Counted from the stretch's first letter, positions 1 to 12,749 are shown. The stretch: 64,000 nt of DNA from Saccharum officinarum (GCA_020631735.1 CM036223.1:8718191-8782190); one strand, 5' to 3'. Made by a program: numbers and translations. The notes: generated by a model from the sequence alone, not told the origin.

Positions 1-231
1 GGGATTGTATCATGAGTGTGTAGTTTTGGCATAAGAAACGATCGAATTTTTGCAAGTTCAGGGTAGCTTAGTTTGGTTTTCTGCATGCATATGACAGTGG
101 GATTGGATGAGCGGTAAGCATCAAGAACAGATGAACATTTGTCAACATCATTCAAGCCACAGACATTCCACAAAACAATAGTGAATTGCTTATGATTGCT
201 AGCCACTACAGAGTGTTTGTGACACCCCAGA
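1..231 (-). pseudogene. LINE ORF2 endonuclease N-terminus (partial, runs off left edge)
   Basis: On the minus strand this reads as the start of an apurinic-type endonuclease/exonuclease/phosphatase domain of an L1-type LINE ORF2. The motif WNVCGLND is followed about 20 residues later by NPTVICMQKTKL. In the family this second motif is normally QETK and its Glu binds the catalytic metal. Here it is Lys, so the copy should be inactive even though the visible frame is open. The domain continues beyond position 1. It lies downstream, on the minus strand, of the zinc-knuckle ORF1 remnant at 1378-1572, which is the normal LINE gene order. Confidence 0.7.
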
Positions 232-1784
232 TAGGCGGCTGGCTACACCGCATTGCAATCATAACAATTCTAAAGTCATCGGAAAAGGATAACAAAGACA
301 TAGGGAGCTGCTGGCTAGAAGCAGCCGGGATGGGAGCACCGCACGTCTAGCCGATGTCATGGAGGTTCAGCGCGCACAAGTGTTGCCTACACATTGGCAG
401 CGCCCAGCACCATGTTTAGCTCCGACAGTGCCGGAGCACCGATAGTAGAGGCTGCCAGTTTGTGGAGATCTAGGACTGGCAGAGGAAGTTTGGCATGCTT
501 CAAGACGCCCTCTTGGAGACCTGCTTCTGCAGGTTGGCAGAGCAAGTAGCGAGCTCATTCTTCAGGGACTTGAGCATGGTGGCCTTGGACGCCACAACTA
601 TGTATGTGTCTGGTTCTTTCCCAGCAAGGCAGGAACTATGGCGGGATGGAGCTGGGATGACCTTCCGTGGACGGCAGCCACGACGCGGAGGGGCTGCCAC
701 CTGAGCAGCAGCAATAGGGGTATCTGGGTACCATGGCAAGGCCAGGAGCTTGTTTGTAATGGGGTGTGTGGGGTGGTGGGAGCTGTAGGTGTGGCTTGCA
801 CAAAGATGAGCAGAGGGAAGGTAGGAAGCGGTGGCATGGGGAAGGGGTTGATGAACCCATAGTAGTAAGTGTGTAGCTGAGGAACCTGCCGTTCAAATGG
901 CCGAAGGTGGTAGGACCCAGGTTGGGCGCAGGGGCCACGGTGTTGGTGACCACAATCGGGGTAGACACAGTCGGCGCACTAACCGCAGGGACCACGACAG
1001 CCATAGAAATAGGAGTCGAGGTGGCCACGGCAGCTTCGGTGGGTCCCGCCCCCATGGCCTCAGGGGTATAGTCCGAGGCGGCGTGCAGTTGATCCTCCAC
1101 CTGAGAAGCGGGGGAGCCCCCACCAGAGGTAGTCTGGTCGTCCAGGAAAGGCACAAGCGAAAGCGGCTACTAGAGTTCAGGGAGGCAGGTGCTAGACGAG
1201 GCAACAGGGTGCATCGGCGTGTAGGAGGTAGTGATGTCATGGAGGAGGTCAGGGTTTGGTGTTGGGGCATTGGGTGTAGGCAGAGAGGGGCTGGTGCGAG
1301 TAACGATGGGTACTACGGGGGACCCTAGCTCGTATGGAGGCAGCGTGGCGGGAAGTAGCAGAGCGAGGGAAAGGGGGCTAGCGACTGCTGATTGGCATGG
1401 CATAGTGGTTTTGGCGATGGCCGTTGCCACCACAACGACGGTAGTGGACAGGATCACGACAGTCCTTGACAAAGTGACTGGTGGAAAGGCCGCGAAAGCA
1501 ACCGGAGGATGGAGGTTTGAAAGGAGGAAGAAGACGACAGGGTGTGGGTTGAGCACTTGAATCGAGGAGCACCTAATGGTAGGAGCGAATTGGTTGGTGC
1601 GGTGGAGTAAATGCCGACTTGACATTGCCTGGAGTGGAGAGCTCCAGTACAGGCCGTTGAACAGCAGTGGGCACATCTTTTGGGAGAGGCACGAGACTGG
1701 GGAGAGGGGCAGCAAGCCCGGTGTCCGCCAGGGGAGCAGCTAGCATGTAAGGGGACAAGATGGGGCTGTCTTAGGCAATAATTT
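232..1784 (-). pseudogene. LINE ORF1 (gag-like, zinc-knuckle) remnant, C-terminal part
   Basis: This is a degenerate minus-strand coding remnant. At 1378-1572 a frame contains CFRGLSTSHFVKDC followed by a second half-knuckle (RRCGGNGHRQNHY). It resembles the paired CCHC knuckles of plant LINE ORF1/DUF4283-type proteins, but a Cys of the first knuckle is Gly and the terminal Cys of the second is Tyr. The remainder (about 240-1370) is Pro/Ala/Thr/Ser-rich in several overlapping minus frames, as in the low-complexity tail of these proteins, and frameshifts break it. The 5' side is cut at 1784 by the insertion of an LTR element. The sequence resumes at 18176. Confidence 0.5.
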
Positions 1785-2581
1785 TGTTGGGATAGGCATC
1801 CCAAATAGGGTTGAGAGGTGGAGGCTCCTTGGTGAAGGTCCAGCGGGAGAAGGCTTCCGGAGAAGGCTGACGGGAGAAGGCTCCCGGAGAAGGCTGGCGG
1901 GAGAAGGCTCTCGGCGAAGGCTCAGTCGAAGAAGGCTCTCGAAGGAGGCCAATGGGAGAAGGGTCTCTGCGAAGGCCCGGCTAGAGAAGGCTCTCGACGA
2001 AGGCTGACGGGAGAAGGCTCTCGGTGAAGGCTCGGCCAGAGAAGGCTCTCGGAGGAGGCCGGCGGGAGAATGCTCCTGACGAAGGCTCCCGACGAAGGCT
2101 GATGGGAGAAGGCTCCCGGAGGAGGCCGACGGGAGAAGGCTCCCGACAGAGCCTGGTGGGAGAAGGCTCCTAGAGAAGGCCGGCGAGAGAAGGTTTCCCA
2201 ACGAAGGTCTAGGGCGAAGGCCTAGAACAAAGGTCTCGGACGAAGGCCTGATGATTGTTTTGTATAAGGGCTCTACGGAGAAGGCTCCATGATAGAGGCA
2301 TCGCAGAGAAGGCTCTACAAAGATGGTCTAGGGTGAAGCTTCCATGAGAAGGTCCATCGACGAAGGCTCCAACACTCGAGGGGGAGAGTGAGGCGGCAAC
2401 TAGGGTTTGTGAAAAAATAGTAAGAGAGCACCACCCCCTTGCCCTCATGATCTTGGTCTTACATAGGCAAGCGGAAATTTACAAACGACCCCTCGGTGGG
2501 GTTGGGTTTTACATGCCACTCAAATGGTGCTAGTTGGGCCTCTTCTAGGGGACTTGGCCATAGCCCCTCATCTACTAGGTT
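1785..2581 (-). repeat. Left (3') LTR of the GAAGGC element
   Basis: It aligns by eye with 17348-18175 from TGTTGGGA through the GAAGGC array to the shared tail (GACTTGGCC, ending about 2556). The last ~25 bp do not match the TGTCCCAACA end of the right LTR, so the inner boundary is approximate and probably rearranged. Confidence 0.65.
1826..2360. repeat. GAAGGCT minisatellite-like array (left LTR)
   Basis: These are imperfect tandem units of about 18-30 bp built on (G)AGAAGGCTCCCGG / GGCCGGCGG / GACGAAGGCT. The units vary in length. The same array is in the right LTR (17385-17960). Confidence 0.8.
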
Positions 2582-4579
2582 ATGGTCGGCACTACATGAC
2601 CTAGTAGATGCACATACTAGAAAAGGCACAAATATAACTCAAACCTTGGTTGCGAGGACTGTCCTTTGCAAACCACATGTGCACGCCTCACTAAAAACTC
2701 TATCTCAAAAACCCTGTGGGAAAAAAGGGCATGGAGAAAAGAGCATGTGCACGACTCTAACCTATACATGTTCTAAGTCCCGAGGTATCTACCTCTTGGT
2801 GCCTTATTCTTCCAGACATCTTCACCTTTGTGCTTTGGCTTCTTTCTGCACTTCTATGACATGGTTTGTTGGCTTTGCTTGGTGCATAGACCTTCACCTT
2901 CGAGGCCTTCTCCTCCAACATCTTCTCAACATGATTCTCTTCGGCTTTGAGGTCTTTATCTCCAAGCCTTCTAGGCAAGTGGGTCTTCGTCTTCGAGGCC
3001 TTCTCAGCATGGAGGCCTTCATCTTCAAGGCCTTCTTAGCGTAGGGGTGTTCATCTTCAAGGCTTCTCAGCGTGGTGGTCTTCATCTTCAAGGCCTTCTC
3101 GGCGCGAAGGTCTTTGTCTTCGAGGCCTTCTCGGCATTGAAGTCTTCATCCCTAAGCCTTCTTGGTGTGGAGGCCTTCATCTTCAAGGCCTTCTCACGAG
3201 CGTCGAGCAAAAAGACTTCATGTTCCGGAGTTGCTGGTCCTCCGGTATGCTCCCCTAGCCCCTCTTTGGCCAGTGCTCATGATGAAGGTGTAGTCATAGT
3301 AGTGGAAGTAGATGTTTAGACTAGAGTTGCCAATGTAGATGCCGACGAAGACGAAGGCTCGGCGAAGATGGTCTGCCGACAAAGGCTAGGCCAGAGAAGG
3401 TCTACTGATGATGGCCGGGCCGGAGAAGGTCTCCCGACAAAGGCCCAATCAGAGAAGGTCCATCGATGAAGGTGTTGTAGAACTTGGTGGCGAAGGAGTT
3501 GATGTGGCCCTTTGAACTTGGCGATGTAGGCAAGTTGTTGCAGCATTGATGTCGAACGTGTCGATGGAGGCTCTCGAGCTGTTGTAGGGGGTGAAGATGA
3601 TGGCAAAGCCCCTCTTACCAAAGTGGTTGATGAAGGTGTGTCGTTGAAGCTTGTTGAAGATGTTGGTGAAGCCCCACCTGCCGAAGAGTTGGTGGAGGCA
3701 TGTCGTTGTGATTTGCCGAAGATGTTTGCAAAGGCCTTCCTATAAAAGGTGTTTCGTGGAGGCGATGCTGGTGTAGACACCAAAGGTATCGGCGAAGCCC
3801 CCTCATGTCGACGTGTTAGCGGAGGCGAGTCATCATTGTTTTGTCGAAGGCCCTCCTACAAAGGTGTTTGCCAAAGGCCATCCTAAAAGAAGTTGTTTTT
3901 GGCAGAGGCGATGTTGGTGAAGTCACCGAAGATGGTAGCGAATCCCCTTATGCGAAGGTCTTAGAGAAGCCAATGCCGATCTAGACGCCGACGCCGCGTG
4001 CCGAAGGCTGGTGAAGTCGCGTGAAAATGCACCTGAGTTGATTTCCTGCATTTTTTAGGGACTTAGGTTGTGCGTTATAGCTTTGTCAAATATCGACTTG
4101 CTTGTAAGTCTTTCAACACTTAGAAAGACACTGACTTTCTCCTTGCTGCAAAACATGGTTAGTTATTTTATATGATACGTGAGGGTAGCACGAAAGCCTC
4201 AGCTTCATGACATGGTGCCTGTGTATTTTCAGGACTTCTTCTAGGTGGCCCGGGCCATGCGGTGCAATGCACTTATACAATGTATGTATGTATGCGATGA
4301 TGAGAATGAATGCATTTGCGTGAAAATATTAGAAGGGGTCTGCGTATGAAGTTATGCTCTGCGTACGAAGAATGGTGGCCTCGAATGAGGAACATAGTTT
4401 TGGATGGCTAGCGAAGACTGCCATTTAAGAACCTACATGGATATAGATATGACTTTTAGTATTGAATGTAAAAAGTATTAGCTCCCTATGAACGTTAGCT
4501 CAAATAACATTTATAAGACCTAAACCTGCAAAAAAGAGAAGTGTTAGTGTTAGAGGGTTTGAAAGGTTAGGTGGCTGTT
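2582..4579. other. Non-coding interior of the GAAGGC element, left part
   Basis: No gene is recognised. Besides the inverted array it has forward GAAGGTC units at 3340-3480 and a stretch (3355-4330) that is paralogous to 26755-27325 plus 45742-46125. At 3945 that stretch reads GATGGTAGCGAATCCCC across the site where the copia element inserted in the paralogue, so it acts as a related empty site. Confidence 0.6.
2890..3200. repeat. Inverted-orientation GGCCTTC array in the internal region
   Basis: Units such as CTTCGAGGCCTTCTC and CATCTTCAAGGCCTTCTC are the reverse complement of the GAAGGC units in the LTR. The element therefore carries the motif in both orientations. Confidence 0.7.
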
Positions 4580-5390
4580 GAAAGTTGATATCTGATGGAG
4601 GTCGCTGACTAGAAGTTGCTAAAAGATGAAGGCTATTGAACAACAAAGACTGCCAACTGACAAAGATTGCTGAACAACAAAGGCTACTGAATGACAAAGG
4701 CTGCCAACTTTACGAAGGCTGCTGAACAATAAAGGCCAATGACTGACGAAGGCTGCTAACAAACAAAGGATGCTAGCTGACGAAGGCCAATGACGAAGGC
4801 TGTTAATAGACGAAGGCTGCTAGCTGACGAAGGCTACTGATAGATGAAGATTGCTAGCTGACAAAGGCCAATGACTGACGAAGGCTGCTGATAGACGAAG
4901 GCTACTAGCTGACGAAGGCCAGTGACTGACGAAGGCTGCTGACAGATGAAGGCTGCTGAATGATGAAGGCTGCCAACTGACGAAGGCTGCTAAATGTCGA
5001 AGGCTGCCAACTGACGAAGGCTGCTGAGAACCAATGATAGATGAGGGCCACTGACAAATGATGAAAGGCAATGACTGATGAAGGCTACTAAGAACCAATG
5101 CTAGGTGAAGGCCACTGACAAATGATGAAAGCCAATAACTGACGAAAGCTAATAACTGATGATTGCCAATTATAAATGAAGGCCATTGACTGATGAAGAC
5201 CATGACTGACGAATGCCGCTGACTGTCGAAGGCCACTGCTGATAAAGGATCACTGAAGTATCTGACGAAGGTTGAATATTTCGTGAGAACTGCTGACTGA
5301 TAGAGGGTACTGACTGATGCAAACTCAAGAACTGGACATATGTGTGACGAAGGCTGGACAATTAATGAGAACCGCTGCCTGATTGTAACA
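4580..5390. repeat. CTGACGAAGGCTGCTGA array in the internal region
   Basis: About 35 imperfect units of the form TGACGAAGGCTGCTGA / AATGACTGACGAAGGC run up to the gypsy B insertion point. This is AT-richer than the LTR array. No coding frame I trust. Confidence 0.75.
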
Positions 5391-5890
5391 CCCAAAAATT
5401 CTAAACTTTAGGAATAATGAATTTCAAATAGTTTAGATAACAATTAATGGCAAATTAAAATTTAAAAAAAAACTATTTGGTGATGCATTCATGCTGTTGC
5501 ATTTATTTTATTTTGTGGTGTGGTTATATTTGTTTTATTTTAATTGATTTGGTTTTGGAAAATATATATATAGAAGTGAATAAATGAAAGAAAAAAAAAA
5601 TAAAAATAGCTTACCTTCTTACCTGGCAGCCGACAGCCTGGCCCGATGGCCTGCTCTCCCGAGCCAGCGCAGTGGGCCGCTGCTGTTTTCCTCCGCGCAA
5701 GCCACCGGGTGGGCCAGCCCAGCGTCGCTGTGACGAGCCGCGCGCCCTCTCTTGGTCGCTGACCGGTGGAGCCCGGTTGTCGGTCATCTTCCACCTCCCG
5801 TGAGCGCCCCGGACTCCAAACCAGAAGCGGACGACGACGTTTGACTTCGTGATTCCCGGAGAATCTTACCCGAACACGGCAAATAGAAGT

Positions 5891-5898
5891 TATAAATA
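5891..5898 (+). promoter_or_regulatory. LTR TATA box (gypsy B 5' LTR)
   Basis: TATAAATA sits in a GC-to-AT transition. It is repeated at about 7370 (gap copy) and 13460 (3' LTR). About 150 bp downstream a strong 5' splice-site-like GGTGAGA occurs at 6046-6052. Confidence 0.6.
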
Positions 5899-6964
5899 GG
5901 ACGCCTTGACCTTCCTATATCCGTTTTTCATCTAAACCGTGAACTCTACCGTGAGAAAATGAGGTTTAGGGTTTGAGGTTGTTGGAGGTTTCGGTTGATC
6001 GCGGGTAGAGCTCTCGGGTGGATTTGAGGCTGTTTTCATCGCATTGGTGAGACCGAATCCTTCTTCTCTATCATCCTTTGCTTTTCTTTTGGGTGGAGGT
6101 GCTCCTAATTGTGATTTTAAAGCTCACCGACGGTGCGGTAATGGCACCGCCGCCCCTGTTGCCGCGCGTCGTATTCGGTCTATCGTAGCTAGTTCTTAAT
6201 GCTTAGATGAGTTAGCACGGAGCTTCTCTTCCGTTTGGATCAACTTTTGGTCGAACGGTGGTCTAGAGGGGGAGATCCGCCATCTCCGGTGAGATGGAGC
6301 CCGCCGGCCATGGGGGGCCGCTGGCCGGACCTGGGGAAGAGGGATTGGATGTTCACTGTGGGGTTGAGGATGAACATGAGCCGTCCGATTTGAAATCAAG
6401 GGCCGAGATAAGAAGATACCCCTTCGCGGGGTAAACTTCATAAAGAGCCCCTGGATTTTCTCATAATAGGACCCGCCATCCAAAGCGTAAAGCTAGAAAT
6501 ATGTTTTCGTGTTTTGAAAGCGTATTTTCTCCCGGTTTAATCAAAAATACGTTTTCAGGAAATTACAGTTTTGCCACTAGAATTGTTTTGGTCATAAAAA
6601 CTTCGTTTTAACTCCGATTTGATCCGTTCAAGTTGTGTTAGGTTCGTATTTGTGAGCTCTACATGTTAGTGTAGTTGTACAGTTGGTTTTGATAATTTAT
6701 TTTTCGAGTTTATAATTGAGTATTTATTTATCTATAGGAAATCTTAGAAAATTCATAACTTTCACGTTTTAACTCCGAATTTGGTGATCTTTGCGTCTGT
6801 GTAATCGTAGAAATGTGTAGAAGAGTTTTATAAACTTTTATTACTGTTTTGTTATTGTTGGTGTACTGTTCTAATTGTATCTCTTTGTTTGTTTCGTGTA
6901 TGTTTGATTGGATGCATGTGTGTTGTTTGATTGATGATCGAGTATAGACGGTGAGCAATTTCTT

Positions 6965-7064
6965 NNNNNNNNNNNNNNNNNNNNNNNNNNNNNNNNNNNN
7001 NNNNNNNNNNNNNNNNNNNNNNNNNNNNNNNNNNNNNNNNNNNNNNNNNNNNNNNNNNNNNNNN
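6965..7064. other. 100-N assembly gap with duplicated flanks
   Basis: This is exactly 100 Ns. Sequence before the gap (5588-6964) reappears after it (7065-8437) with scattered one-base differences, mostly missing bases in homopolymers. Such a pattern is expected when two overlapping contig ends are scaffolded instead of merged. Confidence 0.9.
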
Positions 7065-8410
7065 GAAAAGAAAAAAAAAATAAAAATAGCTTACCTTCTT
7101 ACCTGGCAGCCGACAGCCTGGCCCGATGGCCTGCTCTCCCGAGCCAGCGCAGTGGCCGCTGCTGTTTTCCTCCGCGCAAGCCACCGGGTGGGCCAGCCCA
7201 GCGTCGCTGTGACGAGCCGCGCGCCCTCTCTTGGTCGCTGACCGGTGAGCCCGGTTGTCGGCATCTTCCACCTCCCGTGAGCGCCCCGGACTCCAAACCA
7301 GAAGCGGACGACGACGACGTTTGACTGTGGATTCCCGGAGAATCTTACCCGAACACGGCAAATAGAAGTTATAAATAGGACGCCTTGACCTTCCTATATC
7401 CGTTTTTCATCTAAACCGTGAACTCTACCGTGAGAAAATGAGGTTTAGGGTTGAGTTGTTGGAGGTTTCGGTTGATCGCGGGTAGAGCTCTCGGGTGGAT
7501 TTGAGGCTGTTTTCATCGCATTGGTGAGACCGAATCCTTCTTCTCTATCATCCTTTGCTTTTCTTTGGGTGGAGGTGCTCCTAATCGTGATTTTAAAGCT
7601 CACCAACGGTGCGGTAATGGCACCGCGCCCCTTGTTGCCGCGCGTCGTATTCGGTCTATCGTAGCTAGTTCTTAATGCTTAGATGAGTTAGCACGGAGCT
7701 TCTCTTCCGTTTGGATCAACTTTTGGGTCGAACGGTGGTCTAGAGGGGAGATCCGCCATCTCCGGTGAGATGGAGCCCGCCGGCCATGGGGCCGCTGGCC
7801 GGACCTGGGGAAGAGGGATTGGATGTTCACTGTGGGGTTGAGGATGAACATGAGCCGTCCGATTTGAAATCAAGGGCCGAGATAAGAAGATACCCCTTCG
7901 CGGGGTAAACTTCATAAAGAGCCCCTGGATTTTCTCATAATAGGACCCGCCATCCAAAGCGTAAAGCTAGAAATATGTTTTCGTGTTTTGAAAGCGTATT
8001 TTCTCCCGGTTTAATCAAAAATACGTTTTCAGGAAATTACAGTTTTGCCACTAGAATTGTTTTGGTCATAAAAACTTCGTTTTAACTCCGATTTGATCCG
8101 TTCAAGTTGTGTTAGGTTCGTATTTGTGAGCTCTACATGTTAGTGTAGTTGTACAGTTGGTTTTGATAATTTATTTTTCGAGTTTATAATTGAGTATTTA
8201 TTTATCTATAGGAAATCTTAGAAAATTCATAACTTTCACGTTTTAACTCCGAATTTGGTGATCTTTGCGTCTGTGTAATCGTAGAAATGTGTAGAAGAGT
8301 TTTATAAACTTTTATTACTGTTTTGTTATTGTTGGTGTACTGTTCTAATTGTATCTCTTTGTTTGTTTCGTGTATGTTTGATTGGATGCATGTGTGTTGT
8401 TGATTGATGA

Positions 8411-8497
8411 TCGAGTATAGACGGTGAGCAATTTCTTGACGATCAGGAGTATTATTTTGAGCCAGACCAGCAGTATCATCAGGAAAGCTTTGATTAA
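8411..8497 (+). other. Conserved mini-frame inside the 5' LTR of gypsy B
   Basis: This open stretch lacks an ATG and starts at a conserved TATAGACGGTGAGCAA. It encodes an acidic, aromatic, Gln-rich peptide (GEQFLDDQEYYFEPDQQ...). The diverged LTR of gypsy C (54848-54970) encodes GEQFIGDQEFYYEQDHQ in the same position, with third-base and conservative changes. It may be an exon of a spliced leader or merely conserved LTR sequence. Confidence 0.35.
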
Positions 8498-9750
8498 GGC
8501 AAGTATAACATGGGACCATCCTTGTTACCTATTCACTGAAATTATTATACATATGCATGCGTCTTCCTTGACAACCATAGAGATTATAACTTAGCTATTG
8601 ATATCTTGTTTCCTTGTCACCTGTGGGTTATGCATTTGGGTAGCTACTGCTAGCACTTAATTATGAACAATAATCTTGTAATTTGACTGATGGATTAAGC
8701 AACCAACCATTAAGATGATTTTATTACTGTTGAAAAGGGGGCTAGAGCAAGGGGTTATATTGTTGCTCTGGTTTCTCTCCGTAAGGACTTACCTGTAAGT
8801 GATAACCGGGACATACCGTACAGCTGTGAGGGATATATGGCTCTGGCTCTAGTTGTTCAAGAGACCTTTTCTAGCTTGTTAGTGGTTACCTTAAATGGCG
8901 TAAGAAAGGCTTGCCACGTTGGGTGTAGTGCGAGCCCCTGGCCTAGTGTGTATAGGCTGCGGTTGTTGTGCCACAGGGAAGGGGGGTTCTACATCTGCCT
9001 GCCGAGTGAATCTAATGGCCCTAACTTGTTAGACGAACTTTTGAATGGCTTTATATGGTCTCTGATGTTTGGGCCTTGCAAACCCATGCATTTGGAAATC
9101 ATGACTCACAGTGAAAGTGTACACCTCTGCGCAGAGTTAAAAACTGGTATACTAGCCGTGCTCATGGATACGAGCGGCCTTGGGATTCTTACAGAATAGT
9201 TGATCACCATTGTTATATCATGCTTAATTATTGTTGATTATTATTATGCTCATGTTAATGCTATTCATTATCCTTATTACAATTGATCATTGATTCATTA
9301 ATGGGATTTGGATTACCTTGATGCTACTCAATTGCTAATTATATGATGATTAAAAGCTAAACGCAGTTAAACAGTGTCTAGCCTTTTTGAGCCTCATGAA
9401 CCCTATGTTATACTTGTTGAGTTCGACATGGACTCATTCTTGCTATTTCCCCACACTCCAGTGTGTAATAAGATGCTACTCGGAAAAAGGACAAAGGTGT
9501 AGTGGAGTTTCCAGAAGACTAGTAGAAGTGCTAGGCATATGTTACCCCCAGTCAGCCGTACCTGAGAAGAATGGAGCCCGAAGTTTAGTCACCGTTCCGC
9601 GATACTCTGATGTAAGTGTTAATATAGCTATGTATACGTTATATAATAACATTGTTTCTGATACTTTTTCATTCTGGCATATGTGTGGACTTCCTGGGCA
9701 CACATATGATTAGCCTGGTTTTGTTCTTTAGAAAACCGGGTGTGACAGAG

Positions 9751-9763
9751 TGGTATCAGAGCG
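9751..9763 (+). promoter_or_regulatory. Primer binding site of gypsy B
   Basis: TGGTATCAGAGCG is complementary to the 3' end of plant initiator tRNA-Met. It lies 3 bp after the 5' LTR end. Confidence 0.9.
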
Positions 9764-10624
9764 GTGTTGACTGTAGGACGTATGCCAAGTAGCACTGGAC
9801 GTATTCTAAAACTTATTTTACGATAAAACTGTTTTGTCATCCCTTGACTCATTGATTTTGACTATTCCTCTTCCTTGTCCTGTTGTATCCTCTCCATGAT
9901 AGCTTCCTTTGAGCTATTATTTCTTACTCCCTTGGATTTTATTTTATGTTGTTTTTACTAAAAGTTTTCTGATCTTACCTTGTTCAAAAGTTCGATGGCT
10001 TTTCATCATCCATACTTTTTCTTAGGATGACCACCATTGTTGAAGAAGCACGTGTAGTACCGATGATGTGATGTGTGATTGATGGATTGTTATTATGATA
10101 ATGTGTGATTTGGATCTTTGTAATGTGTGATGGAGTTTTGTAGACATGCCTACAAGTTCCATGGTTAAGAATATTAAGTTTGATTAAAATATATTAGTTG
10201 AATATGAGGTTAACTTAGTTCTGTCCTTTGCTGATTTTTGGATCAGTCTGGGATGTTTTAGAAATAACTTAAAATCCGATCATGAGAAATTTAAGAAATT
10301 TTACTGGGAATAATTAGACTTCTATATCTTTCCAACCCCAGAAGAATCACTTTAATATCTATTATGAGCTAAGAGATATACCTGTTCCAAGTTGGAGTTA
10401 CTGCACAGTCTGGAATTCTGAAACAGTTTCGGTTAAGTTCAGTTTTTGGCCAATTATTTGACAGATTCAGAAAAAGTGTTGTGAATAAAAGTTGTAGATA
10501 ATTTTGTAAGCTTTCCAACCATGTAAAGATCATCTGAATTGGACGTCTGTAGCTCGAGATATGACAGTTTTACTGAGTTACTGAAATTAGAATTTGCACA
10601 GAGAAATCAGATTTTGCTTATCTA
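9764..10624 (+). other. Untranslated leader of gypsy B; gag region missing
   Basis: No coding frame. It aligns in two pieces with the gypsy C leader: the part after the PBS, and the part corresponding to 57250-57840. The ORF that lies between these in gypsy C (56338-57198) is absent here. At about 10625 the leader jumps straight into the RT/RNase H region, marking a second deletion that removed gag, protease and most of RT. Confidence 0.7.
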
Positions 10625-12749
10625 TTGAATTGGAAACCACCTATTGACGTTAGCGAGATTCGTAGTTTCTTGGGATTAGCTGGATATTACAGACGGTTCA
10701 TTGAAGGGTTTTCTAAACTTGCTAAACCTATGACATCTCTATTAGAGAAGAATGCCAAGTTTGTGTGGTCGGATAAATGTCAAGCTAGTTTTGAGGAATT
10801 GAAGAAGAGGTTGACTACAGCGCCTGTTTTGGTTTTACCAGATTTGAGTAAGAAGTTTTCTATTTATTGTGATGCTTCTTGTCAAGGTTTGGGATGTGTT
10901 CTTATGCAAGAAGGCAGAGTTGTGGCTTATGCATCTAGGCAGTTGAGAAAGCATGAGTTGAATTATCCTACACATGATTTGGAGTTAGCAGCTGTAGTTC
11001 ATGCTTTAAAGATTGGGAGACATTATTTGATTGGACATAAGAGTGATATATACACTGATCATAAGAGTTTGAAGTATATTTTCACTCAGTCAGATCTGAA
11101 TTTGAGGCAACGCAGATGGTTAGAGTTGATTAAGGATTATGATATTGAGATACACTATCATCCTGGTAAGGCTAATAAAGTAGCTGATGCTCTTAGTGGG
11201 AAAAGTTATGCCAATGAGATACGGACGCTGTCTATGACTAGTGAGTTATGTGCTGAATTTGAATATTTGAATTTAGGAATTGTTACTAATACAATGGAAT
11301 TAGTGATAGAGCCTACTTTAGAGCAAGAAATCTACAAGGGTCAGTTGAAGGATGAGAAACTGAAGAAGATAGCAGAAGATATAGTGATTGGTAAGTCACC
11401 AGGGTTTTCGAATGGATGATAATGGGATTTTGTGGTTTGGAAAGAGGCTGTGTGTATCTGAGGATCAAGCTGTTCGACAGGAAATTCTTAGCGAAGCTCA
11501 TGAGTCAGCTTATTCCATTCATCCTGGTAGTACTAAGATGTATTTGGATCTTAAACAGAAATATTGGTGGGTTGGATTAAAGCGAGATGTGGCTGAGTAT
11601 GTGGCATTGTGTGACACTTGTCAGAGGGTGAAAGCAGAGCATCAGAGACCTGCTGGATTGTTGCAACCAATGAAGATTCCTGAATGGAAGTGGGAGGAAG
11701 TTGGTATGGACTTTATAGTAGGGTTACCGCGTACTCAGAGAGGTTATAATTCTATTTGGGTGATAGTGGATAGATTGACTAAAGTTGCTCATTTTATACC
11801 AGTCAAGACTAAATTACACGGGAGTACAATTAGCTACCTTGTATATAGAAAGAATAGTATGTTTGCATGGAGTTCCAAAGAAGATTGTATCTGATCGAGG
11901 ATCGCAGTTTACGTCGCACTTTTGAAAAGCTGTACATGAATCATTGGGAATAAAATTGAATTTTAGTACAGCATATTATCCACAGACAGATGGACAGACT
12001 GAAAGGACCAACCAGGTATTAGAGGATATGTTGAGAGCTTGTGCATTGTAATATAGAACTAGTTGGGATAAGAGTTTGCCTTATGCAGAATTTTCTTACA
12101 ATAATAGTTATCAACAGAGTCTTAAGATGGCACCGTTTGAAGCTTTGTTTGGACGTAAGTGTAGAACTCTATTGTTTTGGGATCAGACAAGTGAATCTCA
12201 GGTGTTTGGTACAGATGTTCTTAGAAATGCAGAAGATCAAGTGCGAGTGATTCGTGAGAATTTGAGAGTAGCACAGTCTCGTCAGAAGAGTTATGCTGAT
12301 AATAGGAGAAGAGATCTAGTTTTTTTTAGGTAGGTGATTATGTCTATTTGAAGGTGTCACCTATGAGAAGTGTGAAGAGGTTTAACATGAAAGGTAAACT
12401 AGCACCAAGGTATGTTGGATCATTTAAAGTTATTACTAGACGTGGGGAAGTTGCTTATCAGTTGGAGTTGCCTGAGAATTTGTCTGGAGTACATGATGTG
12501 TTCCATGTTTCACAACTTAAGAAGTGTTTGCGTGTGCCTGAGGAGCAGATACCTTTAGAAGAGTTGACTGTTAAGGAGGATCTTACATATGAAGAGTTTC
12601 CGATCAAGATTTTAGAGACTGCTGAGAGAGTTACTCGAAGTCGGATTATTAAGATGTGCAAAGTACAGTGGAATCGATATTCAGAGGCAGAGGCAACTTG
12701 GGAAAGAGAGGATGAATTAAGGAAATCATATCCGCAATTGTTTGAGTAA
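10625..12749 (+). pseudogene. gypsy B pol remnant: RT end, RNase H, integrase, chromodomain
   Basis: The frame opens inside RT ([20 protein letters not shown]). It continues through RNase H ([27 protein letters not shown]), the integrase zinc finger (HESAYSIHP...CDTCQRVK) and the DDE core ([26 protein letters not shown]). It ends with a chromodomain (SRIIKMCKVQWNRYSEAEATWERE) and the stop near 12749. Lesions are a frameshift near 11400, a frameshift near 11825, TGA at 11923-11925, TAA at 12049-12051 and a frameshift in the T run near 12325. The catalytic D, D and E of integrase are still visible but no intact protein can be made. Confidence 0.9.

Larger units (their letters stand above)
5384..9747 (+). 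repeat. 5' LTR of gypsy B (contains gap and duplicated segment)
   Basis: It starts TGTAACACCC and ends GGGTGTGACA. The apparent length of 4364 bp exceeds the 3' LTR (3053 bp) because 5588-6964 is repeated as 7065-8437 around 100 Ns. The remaining sequence matches the 3' LTR closely. Confidence 0.85.

Noticed and set aside
8837..9199. 120-codon plus frame inside the gypsy B LTR
   Set aside because: It is not kept in the 3' LTR (frame broken near 14965) and has no domain; LTR sequence.
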